From: Hetaerina americana
Lineage: Eukaryota; Arthropoda; Insecta; Odonata; Calopterygidae
Direction: 5' to 3'
DNA length: 64,000 bases
Assembly (NCBI GenBank): GCA_022747635.1
Contig: JAKTNV010000001.1
Coordinates: 19,835,072-19,899,071 of the forward strand
Shown here piece after piece: positions 44,581 through 59,905 of the stretch. A program made the position numbers and the translations under genes. The stretch's first letter is position 1; every line of letters begins with the position of its first letter. Under the pieces are notes generated by a model. It was not told the origin of the DNA. It worked only from the letters and a program-made list of their open reading frames with translations, and ran no database searches.

Positions 44581-44690
44581 CCACATGTATTTTACTATAC
44601 ACGACCTAGGTTTTGACTTACAAAGTCATCATCAAGTGATGATGACCATGTAAGTCGAAATCTTGGTCGCGTATAATAAAATATGTGTGG
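44581..44690. repeat. Long inverted repeat with hammerhead-like arms
   Basis: Two 54-bp arms (44581-44634 and 44637-44690) are about 80% complementary around a 2-nt centre. The minus strand of the left arm reads CTTGATGA, GACTTTGTAAGTC, AAAAC; the right arm reads GTGATGA, GACCATGTAAGTC, GAAAT. Each is a near match to CTGATGA-stem II-GAAAC. The outer ends are CCACATGTATTTTACTATAC against CCACACATATTTTATTATAC. Confidence 0.72.
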
Positions 44691-44936
44691 AAGATTTAAG
44701 TGTTTTCTATTCCGATATGAATCACTTCTATAAAGTGAAGCCTCAAACCATGCTATTCATGTTTCAAGTCAAGTTTAATTCGATTGACAACACAATAATT
44801 TTGCTATATTAAACTAAAGCATTAGTACCTTAACCTTTCTATTCCTTTTTTTAATTTCTAAATATAAATCTTTTTGTAAATTTAGTATTTTTTTAAGAAT
44901 AGCAGCTAAGTCAATCATTAGAAAAAAGTGTAAATG

Positions 44937-44940
<4 letters not shown>
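44691..44940. other. Short unannotated gap
   Basis: AT-rich, nothing recognised. Confidence 0.5.

Positions 44941-45025
<85 letters not shown>
44941..45025. repeat. (TA)n microsatellite, left of mariner-2
   Basis: About 85 bp of uninterrupted TA abutting the mariner-2 left end. Confidence 0.98.
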
Positions 45026-49439
<4,414 letters not shown>

Positions 49440-50000
49440 GGTAGAACAGTTAAGCAAATCTTGGCAGTGTTTTGGATCAAAATGCTCAAAGTAGAGCATC
49501 AGAAGAATTGTTTGGAAAATAGGCTTTACTAGAAGTAAATTGATGAAAGAGACGTCGAGTCAATTTTAAGAGAAGGTTCGTCAAAATTTTTATATGGAAT
49601 ATGGTTAAAAATGGTGTAGAAACTTGGTAGTTGGAAAAAAACTGGAGGTTCATAAAATGTGGTGTTGGAGAAGGATGGAAATGGTGAAATGGAGAGAGAG
49701 AGAGGAAAACAAACAAAAAGGAGGTGGTCGTGGAAGAAAGAGGATGGTTGGTAGAGATCCAAAAGAGGCAGAAAAGGTGGATACAGAGCATTTTAACTGG
49801 CGATGGGATGTTGAGGACTGTGTTGGGAAAGGAAAAGCACAAGTGTGTTGGGCGGAATGAAGAGAGGAAGGGCGAATGAGGAACTGAAGAATGGTTTATT
49901 GTAATGTTAAGTGTCTGGGTGTGTTTTGTTAGGCGGAGCTTCGAAATGTAGTGATGTCTATCCAAAGCCTACCTTAAACGGTGGACTACCTAATAATATA
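49440..50000 (+). pseudogene. LINE relic with 3' tail, longest C-terminal copy
   Basis: Reading through frame changes: LGSVLDQNAQS, then a region matching 'RFVKI.IW', then VETW, then (49624-49860) HKMWCWRRMEMVKWRERE, VGRDPKEAEK and HFNWRWDVEDCVGKG, and finally the family tail at 49951-49995 (TATCCAAAGCCTACCTTAAA then CTACCTAATAATA). This shows the 3' structure of the family: ORF2 end, about 90 bp UTR, tail, (TAA)n-like end. Frame changes and stops make it inactive. Confidence 0.72.
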
Positions 50001-51008
50001 AATTGGCCAACGTTTTGTGGAAAGTGAGTTTCTAATCTTCTTCAGTTTCTAGTTTTCTCTTGTAAAAAGATAAACAAATATACATACATACATAATATAT
50101 ACATAATCATCATAATGTTTTGTCTATTTTACTTTATTATCACCTTATTAAGAAGTGCCGAAGGTAACAAGGACTCCTGTTTGATTCCATGTAAATAACG
50201 TTAGTTGGATTTGATAAACTAAAAAAGTCAAGCTGCCGTGAAAATAATTTCCAAAATGGTGAATTATGGTCTTTCATCACCACTGCTGACATAATCAGCG
50301 TTTTTTCTGAGGTCACTGAATATATTGACTTCATAAATTTGTACTAATAGAGGCTTGATGAGGTTGTTATAACAATTAAACTTGTAGTTATTTTCCTTCA
50401 ATTCAAGAGCTAAGTTATTCTCAAAAATTGTTTTATGTTTGCGGTGTTTATGTTTCTTATAATTATTATCACTTACAATCCATAGGCTGCAATCATTTAA
50501 GAAAAGAGCAATTTTCAACAAAATATGTGTAAAATTTTAAAAAGGTGGGTGTCGGCTGCATTGTATAGATTATATAGACAAACATTCAAAACAGTTGACC
50601 ACCTGATATAATACTCATTTAAATTACCACTGGACACAGAACTGTACTATGATCAATATATAAAGAGTAGTAGATCACCTCTTACTCGCTTCTCGCAGGC
50701 ATTGAGGGGCGTTTAAGTGTTAAAGTTGAAGTAAAGGGGTTTTCTTTTGACTCAATCATTTGATTTATTTTCAGTAAGAGCGATGTGTAGTCGTTCACAT
50801 GACGTGAGTTGTTGAAAAATACTTTTCTTAGATAAAATTATTTATTTTTTCATTAAATAAAATTTCCATCGTTCGTATGACTTTTCTGCTTCATTTCTTT
50901 TTTAAGATAATCAAAAATGTTTCGCGGAGAATGGTTTGTGTCGGCGTTTCAAGCGAAATATTATTGAGAACGTTTGACATTACTGCGGCGGATGGAAGAT
51001 GAAAGAAC
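50001..51008. other. Unannotated AT-rich stretch
   Basis: Nothing recognised. Confidence 0.45.
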
Positions 51009-51135
51009 ACACTTTGGTGTTTCCAAATGGAGTATTTTATTACGACTTAGGTTTCGTTTCCGCTGACCGAAGATGTCACGCTGTAGCGAAACCTATGGCG
51101 TAATAAAAATACTCTATATGGAAAAACCAAAGTGT
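51009..51135. repeat. Inverted repeat with hammerhead-like centre
   Basis: Outer arms of about 47 bp (51009-51055 and 51089-51135, ACACTTTGGTGTTTCCAAAT...) pair with few mismatches. Inside, the plus strand reads CCGAAGA (CTGANGA with one change), GTCACGCTGTAGC, GAAACC; the other strand begins GAAACC as well. It is the same architecture as at 38588 and 44581. Confidence 0.68.
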
Positions 51136-52129
51136 CTACTTTCAGCATAAAGGATTTTCACCATGTTACGCCTGAAACTGTGCAATTTATTGAGGATGGA
51201 AGAGGTTATCCCCGTTTCTTTTTTCTTTGCCAAAACCTACGTGATACCCCGTATGATAAATAGTCACCTAAAAATACCTATGTCTGAGGATACATAATAT
51301 CCTTCTATCTTCTCATGGTATCCTTCTATCTACCATGTAGTTCTCATGTTTTTGAGGATTTTTAGAACGTTTCATTGACTGGCATGAGCATTGTGCTTTA
51401 GATCTCTTTCGTAGCCAGTATGCCGTTTATCACATCGTGTTTCACCATCCCGTAATGTGGAAAAAAGTGATGAAAATCACCATTCGTGACGGTGAATGGG
51501 GATCGTACGGAATTTTTTATCAGACGAAACCTTAGTTACCAACACGGTGAGATAAAAAAACGGCGCGCCTTAGAGCTGGATTGTTGGATAGATGGATGGG
51601 TAAAAGGCCCTCTCCTACGGAGAGATACTCTTGGTTGGGGAGGTGGGCGTCCAAATGCGATGGCGGGTGAGGGGGGGATGAGTAGCGCGGTGCGGCGTGG
51701 CTGAATAATGGGTTTGGCAAGGGGGAGAATGGGGGGAAGATTTCGCAAGGCGTGAAAATGTCCTAAAAAGTTAAAATAAAAAAGAAAGTTGGAGAAGCCG
51801 ATGTGTGGATGGTGTTGCTGGAGAAGTGGATTGAGTGGATAATCGATCCGTCCTCTTCTGCCTGGAAGGGACCATGCGTCCTCCCTTTGAGTTCACTCTC
51901 CTCCCCTCGTCTAACGGTCCTGGAATACGGTCTCGGATTAGAGGGGAAAGGATAGGGGTGACGAAGGAAAGGACCATTTTTTCCTCTTCCGAGCGGCTTA
52001 ATCGCATTCTGGGGTCCAGAAAAAAAACCGGAATCTTGAAGGACGACGTTCCTGTGGGCGAACGGCGATGTGGACATTAGTGTTTCTATGCCTACCCTCT
52101 TCCTTATTATTAATTTCTAGTTTACTATA
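51136..52129. other. Unannotated stretch with G-rich block
   Basis: 51480-52080 is G-rich on the plus strand and open in several frames on both strands, so the frames there are composition artefacts. No gene recognised. Confidence 0.4.
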
Positions 52130-52700
52130 AAAGGAAAGTTTTGGATTGACTTGGCAACAATGCATTTATTGGCTTAGTCGAACAAGATAGCATGTGGCAC
52201 CCAACACTACTCTTTTCTTCATCAATGCTGCGTACTTTCTATCTCCCCTCATCCGATCCAAAATGCCTCTCCTTTTCCTCCCCCGCCTTAACTTCCTAGC
52301 GTCCTTCTCTTTATGACCGTCTTTAACATTCCACCGCCAGTCAAAATGCTCAGTATCCTTCTTTTATGCTTCTTTTGGATGTCTTCCAACGATTCTCTCT
52401 CCTCTCTCACTTGTGCAGTACTTTTTTATTTGCTTTATTGACCGTGCATTTTACCTTTACCATTCTTCTTTCATCTTAAGAGTCTCCAATTCTTGCCTAT
52501 CATCTAGCTTAAATGACCAAGACGCGCAAAACCAAGCTCAATATAAAGGTTTTCAACCATTTTTTTCTCAACATTTCTTTACTCTCTCTCCCAGTTATCA
52601 ACTTTGTTTCGTTTCCTAACGCAATATTTCCTCTGATGTCCTTACCTCTCGCATTTTGACCATTTTGAAATTCTTCCTTCTCAAAAATTTCAAAATCCAT
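52130..52700 (-). pseudogene. LINE relic, ORF2 C-terminal region
   Basis: Minus strand: ALGNETKLITGRESKEMLRK then KWLKTFILSLVL ('ALAKEAF..RRELLTG.LNKELRKRLVKTFIWSV'), TLKMKEEW, RIVGRHPKEA, HFDWRWNVKDGHKEK and RKRRGILDRMRGDRKYAALM. These follow the order 'GHILR.D.LLK..IEGR..GKRGRGR.R...I' and then the C-terminal end. A few stops and shifts only; among the better-preserved copies. Confidence 0.72.
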
Positions 52701-53220
52701 TTTTTTATTTCATTTATTTACATCAGAATGCTATCACACTGATTTTCAATGAAGTCATGAATGACAGCAACCCCTAAAAAAGTCTTGATCATCCGCAAAT
52801 CAAACTATTTTATAAATTCCTTGGCTACTTTCACTCTTCCATATATCCCGTGAATAATATTTCAGTTTAAAAAGTCATCTTTATCATCATTGTCACAGGT
52901 TACCAAAGCGATGATTTTTGAGCAACTCTCCAAGAGAGACTGTGACTTACCAATCAGTTCGCCGATTTTTCATATAATTATTTAATATTAAATTTCGTTT
53001 TACTCAAATTTGTTTTGATTTTTCAAACCCACAAAGAAAGCATTCACGTGCATACCGGCACACGAATATACAGAGAAGCATTATGTTGGAAATTGCCAAA
53101 GCTTGATCAATTGACCCCAGCATACTCAAGGGTATGATATATTTTTGCTAAAATCCTACAATCGAATTTTTTCTTGACATAATACTTTATCTTATACTAC
53201 GCAGAATGTTTCTCTTAAGC
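52701..53220. other. Unannotated AT-rich stretch
   Basis: Nothing recognised. Confidence 0.45.
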
Positions 53221-53345
53221 TTCACCCAAGCTGTGTGATTTTTCAGCTGCCAAGTCCTCTTGAGAAACCATATGCAGCACAGGAAAATGAATTGACCTCC
53301 TAATACCCTGACATATGAATTTCACGAGTCGTATAAGGCGATTGC
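53221..53345 (+). repeat. SINE body, head missing
   Basis: TTCACCCAAGCTGTGTGATT, then TTTCAGCTGCCAAGTCCTCT, GAGAAACCATATGCAGCACA and TGAATTTCACGAGTCGTATA align in order with the body and 3' unit of the SINE at 24618. The tRNA-like head is absent, a 5' truncation. Confidence 0.72.
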
Positions 53346-53621
53346 GATGTCGTGCGATTATTAATGTGTATGATGACAGTGAAAAGGTTGAATTTATAAA
53401 CCACTCTGCTATGTCGTTTTCTTAACCGTAAGGCATAAATAATATTTATTAATGTTTTGAAAAATGAAGATTAGTAGAGCAAAGGAAATATAATTAAATG
53501 GGCTCAAGTTCTATACGAGTATGCATACTTTTAGTTGACCACTTATTACATTGCATGCTCCTCCACCTGAGGTTCGCTCCCTGGCTTCCCATTGCCAACA
53601 CCTTGGATTCGCCCATGCCTT

Positions 53622-53756
53622 TCACTGACATTTACCATTACATATTTGCCTTTGCCTTCCTATATAATCCCTCCCCTCTACGATACCTTTGACTGTGGCC
53701 TTCAGTGAATTATCGTGCCTCCGTGTAAGCGCAATTACTTTCCAACTTCTCTTTCC
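53622..53756 (-). pseudogene. LINE relic, extreme C-terminus
   Basis: The minus-strand frame reads KRSWKVIALTRRHDNSLKAT then VKGIVEGRDYIGRQRQ, matching 'R..WIGH.LRHNSLLKT.IEGKVEGRRGRGRQR'. The frame is open through the segment but lacks the rest of ORF2. It belongs to the general non-LTR C-terminal type, possibly a different subfamily from the FEMW copies. Confidence 0.62.
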
Positions 53757-56700
53757 TATTCTCTTCTGCGGGTGTCTTTTTCCAATCACATCTTGAAATA
53801 ATACTTCATATCTTACGTTGTATAAATATTTACTCATTAGCATTCGAATTCTCAAACCGCTCATACAGGTACATTTTGCAGCCATTTATGAAGGATTCAC
53901 GCACCTCTCTAAAAGGCTCATCAAGCTAAATATGCTATTAACTATGGGAAATTATGAAAAATAAAAATGGCAATAAAAAATTTCAAATATATTTTGAGGA
54001 GTCTTATATGAATCATCACGGGTTTGTTTGTAGCAGTTTACTTATCTACATCCTAATTTATTTGTGGGGAAACATTTAGAAAATCTTAGTTAAGATAAAA
54101 GTAATTTCACATTGAAAAATTCAAAAGGGTTACCGAAAAATGTTTGTGTCGATTTTTATTTATTTAAATCCTGTTTCTTGCCACCTTATTTATGCCCTCA
54201 GTTCCTCGCCTACGTCTTTTAGTAACCGTTTCTTACAGTTCATCCTTAACCTTTCAATGCAATTCTACCGCTCTTTGTGTTTCCTTGAATTATGATCTTC
54301 AGTAAATCATTTTATCTAAGAATGTTTCCTAATATGACAAATTACTTCTATTGTCTTCTTGTAAGTCATCTCCATTATCTTCTTTCTTCGCTAGATCTTC
54401 AGAGTACATCATTATGTGTGACCCTGTCTGTCGACTTCATTTTTATCATTTCTACCCTGTCAGAATGCTTCTAAACAGCCATGGCAAGCGAAAAGGGAAG
54501 CCTTTGGAAAAGGAGTTTTTTTCACTTTAGTCCATCTTAAATGTTCTCTATTTGAGTCTGAAATCCTGTTTACATCTTCACCGATCGATTAACGATATTT
54601 AAGGCTGATTTTTCTCTAATTAGACTGTAATAAGCATCCGCCATAGATAGAAGATTTATCCAAGACTGGTTATCCATGCTGATGGCCGAAAAATTTATCA
54701 CTATAACTAAGGAATAATGGGAATTCATGAATAGAATGAATAATTTACCATTATTCCTGTGCTATTTTTGTGAATTCGGTAGATAATATATTTTTGTAGA
54801 AATTCTTCGGAGTATTTGATGTACTGCTGTGGTCCTCTTTTTCATTATCTGGTCTTCTATTTAAAAATTTAAGTTTCATTCCCTTCTAGCTGTATTTTGA
54901 GCTTGAGGTTTAAAGGTTGTGTCACCTTTTGGACCCCATGCTACTGGCAGTCAATTATCGTTTTTTCGGTCATATCTTAGTCGTGAATTTACATTTCCTT
55001 ATCCAAATGAACAGGCGTAATTACGGAAGATAATTATCTCGCGATAAGAAACAATTACCAACAGAGAAATTAGTAATGGGCGAAGGGTTAGTCGAAACGG
55101 CCTAAATTAGATTCGCGATAAAAACAAGATTTTCAACTGTGAATGCTGTAATTGCAAATTGGATTCCATAGGAGAACACAGTTTATTTTGTGGGGTTAAG
55201 CATGCTAGCATGTTCATTCGTGATTCAGCAACGTAATGGCTCCTATTTTATTTTCGTCTAAAACCTAATCCGTGCGAATTCTCGAGAGCAACACAATGGA
55301 AAGCACTCGCTCTCCTCTCCTGGAAAATGCGATTTTGAGAGAGAGAGAGAATGTGTTGTCTGTAATCCACCAATGGTAGAAGATCGTTGAGCAGTGCCGA
55401 AATAAATGGTGGAATCCCATTTAGCGTAATATTTATTACGATATGCTCTATTGTCTCGAAATCAGCAGTAATTTTGCGAATACCGAATGCCAACTGGCTG
55501 AATAAATAAATAACATCATATGTAAGAGGCACTCTGATGTAATACAAGGGGAGTTATTTTCTCACGTTGGCTACAATTTTTCTAATTTATTTAAAATTAT
55601 AACTTTCAATGTATCATCTCGTTCAGCCCATATTTAAGTTGTTCCTTCGGCATTTATCTATTGAGCCAATTTGTAGTCTTTTTATTTATAGTCAGAAAAT
55701 ACTAATGCATATATATGGAACCTAAGTCATGGGCACTTTTTGATTTCAACGGAGCTTTCTGCATACTCTGTCATTTGTGCTCAAAGGAACAAATGATTCT
55801 AATGTGGTTATAAGGTCACATTGAATAGACACCGGTGTTGGCGTTGATGGTGAAAAAGTTAACATGGAATTTAATACGTTCGTAAAGGCTAATTTAAAAC
55901 GAATACATTTTTAAAAATTATCATCAATTTATATTTGGCGTTTCCTGAATTCAACATTTAAATTCTTGGACAAATATATTTGGGCATTTTTAATGTTGAT
56001 CAGACAAAGTTTCTGAATTTGCGATTACATCAAGTTTTAAAATATAGGCAATAGCAATTAAAGTGTGGAATAGACTATCCACGTACCAAAAATTGTGCAA
56101 GAGACATTTAGTGATACGCGTAAAAATGCCTGCCAAATGCTTAAGCTCAGGAAAAAATTACGGGTTCAATCATGAAACAGTTTTAATGATTATTTTAATT
56201 TCTAATCATTTGTTTCAATGAATTCGAACATTTTTTAATACCAATAATAAAATAAATTTTAGTTTTCTACCGATGTGTTCATTTTTTTTAATGGCGTTTG
56301 AAATAGAGTTATCTCTTAAGTTACAACTTTTGGCTTTGCTACCACATATGATTTATTAATATTCTCGCATATTATTTTAGAGAGCAGTAAACTATCACCA
56401 CTATTACTTAAAAGTATGTAAGTTTTAAATTCAGTGGCTCACACCTTTTATATTTATGGGCCTCCTTCAACGCTGATCCTCCATAGAGAAGTTGTGGAGA
56501 CAATGGACCGCAATTCATCATATCGAACTTCCTCTCTCCTGCTTATTATAATCCAATACAGCTTGTAGAGAGAAATAAATTTCCGTCCAGCGGATTTGGA
56601 GGCTATTTTGGCATCAAACAGAGCTCCAAGTAGAGAAGAGAAAGGATGGGAGCCAGATTAAACTATCTTGACGCTAGCTTCTCTAGGAGTTATTTGTTAA

Positions 56701-56924
56701 GGTGATGATTTAGGTTAGGCTGATGATATACGCGAAACGGTACGGTGAACGTCTGGAAGCCTCCTGCTTTTTCCAGGCCATATCTTTCATCATCTACTTT
56801 CACCCATATCGTATTCTGTTTTGACACCTACCTATGTGGTTTAGAGTTTCATTGTATTAAAAAATTATATTTTTTCCGGCTTCATGTAATTTCAATTACA
56901 TTTAAAAATTACAAGCAAACCTCT
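53757..56924. other. Unannotated AT-rich stretch
   Basis: The pyrimidine-rich patch at 54170-54480 may be a further decayed minus-strand LINE, but no firm motif is readable. Other open frames are unrecognised. Confidence 0.38.
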
Positions 56925-57110
56925 GCCGTAAAAAACTGCGTCGGGGGTTGTAACAGCACCATCAATGCTTGCAAATGGATCATCATACGTAAATTTGCAT
57001 TACATTAACTCATGCACAAAATAATTCGTACATATACACATTCATGCTTATACGAGTGCCTCGTGTATTCTCGTGTATTCCCTGCAATGAATTGATATGC
57101 GTTATTGAAT
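56925..57110 (+). repeat. Dispersed repeat, copy of the 28600 module
   Basis: AACTGCGTCGGGGGTTGTAA then CAGCACCATCAATGCTTGCA, followed by CATTAACTCATGCACAAAAT and ACACATTCATGC, parallels GGTTTCACGGCACCAGCAAT ... TGTTAACTCATACGCAAACA at 28605-28700. Confidence 0.5.
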
Positions 57111-57534
57111 AATTACATTTCGGCCTATGATTAAATATATTCTGGTTATTGAATTCAATTTTTTTAAATAATTGTACATGGTGGGAAGGTAGAGCGACTG
57201 CTTGAATTTGTCAGTGACGGTGTCCCTAAAATTTTATCCAGGTGTTTTATCCTACCAATATAATTTGGGATCACAATGACTCCCTCGGTGCCACAAGAGA
57301 TCTCAGATATGACTAGCACATCTAGAATAGCCCTATCATCTCCCCTTCGTGATCAATTGAAGCCCACCGACAGTATACCCGCCACGCTTATTATCTCATC
57401 GGAATAAATTTTAATTAATCTGGTATATTTTTCCTGAGACTTTTCTGATTCTCTGGTTGAGGTTTTATCCAATGTTTTCCAAATAATCGGAGAATATATC
57501 CAATTAAGTCCAACTAAATCCGTGCAACGCCTAT
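57111..57534. other. Unannotated AT-rich stretch
   Basis: Nothing recognised. Confidence 0.45.
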
Positions 57535-57800
57535 CACTTTACTTTCCGAAACATTTTTATATAGCCCTCCTAATGAAAGCTAACTTCTTTAAGATTGATC
57601 TGCGTATTTCTACGTTGTGTGTATTCCATGAATGCTTTAATGTTAGCTTAAAAACCACTCATTTGTCCTAACTCGTTCTTATCTATTTCATAGTCTAAGT
57701 CTTGTTTTTCTTAGCATCTATTCCAAAATTTCAGTGCTCCACATTTTCTGTTATTCAATTCTAACCCTCATTTTTCACAGCACTCCATTATCTGGTCTAA
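57535..57800 (-). pseudogene. Decayed LINE reverse transcriptase fragment
   Basis: Minus-strand reading gives DLDQIMECCEK*GLELNNRK near 57800-57740, resembling 'L..L...CE..GL.LN..KTK' after the RT catalytic FADD box, and SWNTHNVEIRRSILKKLAFI then RRAI near 57630-57570, resembling 'DI..RI..A..AF...'. Intervening sequence is worn. It carries a more upstream part of ORF2 than the other copies. Confidence 0.48.
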
Positions 57801-58130
57801 ATCACTGATCTAATGAACATACATGACAATCACGTTTACAATATGACTTGATGGTTTCACGGATCCCTTTCTGCGTTGATTCAACTGATTGGATGACAAA
57901 TTTACTGGCATTTTGGCCATTTCCTCAAATAGTAACTATTGCTGCAATTTTCGACCTCATTTTAGTTAATTATACATGTGATTCAATCGCTTATTGTTAG
58001 TTATATATCTTATGTAATTAGGATGAGAGGGAAATAAACTTTTCCAAAGAATTTTAATGAGTTGGGTCATTAGTAATAAAGGATGGAATGAATAAATTTA
58101 GCTTCTCACGGCCTCTTTTTAGACTGAGTG
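57801..58130. other. Unannotated AT-rich stretch
   Basis: Nothing recognised. Confidence 0.45.
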
Positions 58131-58490
58131 ATATTTCCTAAAGCCGTAAAGGGCTAAGAAAATAACCCTGAACCCTTTACGGCTTAAGAAAATATTATTT
58201 AATATAGTCAATCTAGCAAAAAATGATGCCAAAAGCAAGAGTGAAATAAAAAATTCTTAATTAGTGGGAGTAAAAGATTTTAGCTAAATAATATTTCCTA
58301 TAGCCGCAGAGGGCTAAGGAAGAAATAACCCTCAACCCTTTACGGTCTAAGAAAACAATATTTACCATAGTCAGTCTAGCAAAAAATGATGCCAAAAGTA
58401 AAAGTGAAGTATAAAATAGTTAATAAGTGAAAGAAAAGGATTTTAGTTAAATAAAAACAATTTCTTACGGCTAAAAAATTAGCAAATAGT
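58131..58490. repeat. Tandem repeat, about 160-bp unit, with internal dyad
   Basis: ATATTTCCTA starts unit 1 (58131) and unit 2 (58291); a third, partial unit begins near 58457. The units share the order: dyad, AACCCT, CTAGCAAAAAATGATGCCAA, AAG.GAAATAAAA. In unit 1 the dyad has 13-bp perfect arms AAGCCGTAAAGGG (58141-58153) and CCCTTTACGGCTT (58173-58185). Unit 2 has the same dyad with several changes. It resembles a short satellite or a minisatellite inside a transposon. Confidence 0.82.
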
Positions 58491-59151
58491 TAATTAAAGA
58501 ATTGTTGAAAGTTTTTACGAGCCATAACGTTATACACGTCCGAAATCTTGAGCTGGAACACTAAAGAAGGCTGAACATCTTCGAAATATTGTGCCAGATT
58601 GGCTTGCTACAGTTCTTCGTTCATCTCGATTGAGTATTAAGCAACCACTCATAGCTTATCTGTTTTACGTCTTATTTAATTTATCCTGCGCCCAAATGTC
58701 TCTTGGTCTTCCTCGCGGGTTCGTCCTTTTAATTTTTCCTTCTGATACGTTTCTAACTTATCCATTGTGCCTCAATGTGTGTTTAATGTATCCGGTTTTT
58801 CTTTATCGTAGTTTTATACATACTATCCTTTAAAAAAAACGCTTTAGTTGGCGAGTTTCTATGAGTCAAAGTTTCCATCGTAGGAAACCTGGTTTTCCAG
58901 TGAAAATTGTGAAGTTCACATGAAAAAATCTGATTCCACCATGCTTCAAAACGCCACGCATCAACCTTTTCACAAAACCATCTCGAGAGGGAAACGGCGG
59001 ATCCGTTTGCAAAAGGGGTTTTTGAGAGATTTTGTGTGGATGGTAAGGACTGTGTTTAGTGGGATTTCGAATCTTAGGTTTTCAATAAAAAGGTCGAGGA
59101 CCGACGCCACATTTTGGACTGTTCTTAGATTTAATTCAGGTGTTGTTTCAG
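58491..59151. other. Unannotated stretch
   Basis: The open frame 58920-59156 contains GKRRIRLQKGFLRDFVWM ending at a GGATG|GTAAGG donor-like site; an upstream exon is conceivable but weaker than the one at 59152. Confidence 0.3.
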
Positions 59152-59352
59152 GGTGAGTTTCAGATTGCGCGTGAGTCGTTTGACGGATTATTTCGACTGA
59201 AAAATAATCTGAAAAAGCATCAGGGCATTAGTAAAATGAATCAAATGGAGTTGGTAAAAATCAATGAAAAAGTTGAAAATATTAGTCTAGGTGTTTCTGG
59301 ATCAAGCCCAAAAGTTTTTCTTACAAGCAGAAATCAGTTCTCAGATAAGCCG
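59152..59352 (+). CDS. Candidate 67-codon internal exon
   Basis: A good acceptor (GTGTTGTTTCAG|GGTGAG) and a near-consensus donor (AAGCCG|GTAAGT) bound a 201-bp block open in phase 0 at both ends. It encodes GEFQIARESFDGLFRLKNNL, then KKHQGISKMNQMELVKINEK, then VENISLGVSGSSPKVFLTSR and NQFSDKP: polar, lysine-rich, helical in the middle, no membrane segment. I do not recognise the family. No second exon in matching phase was found nearby. Host-gene exon is my first guess; a transposon remnant is the alternative. Confidence 0.42.
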
Positions 59353-59672
59353 GTAAGTGGCAGATATAGCCCCAAGTGACTAGGAAATAGATCCCGCTCG
59401 CACGCCGTACACACGTTTTTATTTCCATATAAGAGATACATGCATGGCAGATGCCTCATACTTGTTGTTGCTGGAGTGATTGGTTAAAAATTTAATCGAC
59501 ATTTAAGAATGTAAATTTACTAATACCCAATAATTAGTATTATTATCAGCGAGCTAAGAACCCAAATATCGCTTTGATAACATTTGTTGTCTCAGGCGTA
59601 ACTTATGGCATTCGCATAACATATTGAAACGAAATGAAATAATTTACTTTGTATTTCCACACACTTCATTTA
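59353..59672. other. Short unannotated stretch
   Basis: AT-rich, nothing recognised. Confidence 0.45.
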
Positions 59673-59730
59673 AAAAACACAACCCAGGTTTCGACGTTGA
59701 ACGTCATCATCAGGTGGTCCTCATAGAAGC
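59673..59730 (-). ncRNA. Hammerhead-like motif at Penelope-like element end
   Basis: On the minus strand: CTGATGA (59713-59707), a spacer U, a 5-bp stem II GACGT/ACGTC with loop TCA, then GAAAC (59692-59688) and CTGGGTTGTG. These are the two conserved core blocks of a hammerhead ribozyme in correct order. Penelope-like retroelements are known to carry hammerhead motifs in their terminal repeats. I could not find an upstream partner for stem III, so self-cleavage is unproven and this may be a partial or inactive ribozyme. Confidence 0.55.
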
Positions 59731-59905
59731 ACGCTGGCTATATATACCTTCTGATCATAGGAGGGGGGGTTGGTCAGAGAGGGAGGTCGGAGGGGTAAAA
59801 AGGTTACAATGTAGCTGGGAATAAAAGAGAATTACATTTTTGATTTAGAAGAGTGGTAGGTCTAGGAGTGGGGAGTGGGAGGGATACAAAATTTCGTTGG
59901 CAAGT

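Noticed and set aside
51486..52080. Several overlapping open frames on both strands
   Set aside because: GC-rich DNA has few stops; openness on both strands at once argues against coding.
58131..58490. CRISPR-like array
   Set aside because: Units are about 160 bp, only two to three copies, no spacers of constant size, and the genome is eukaryotic.
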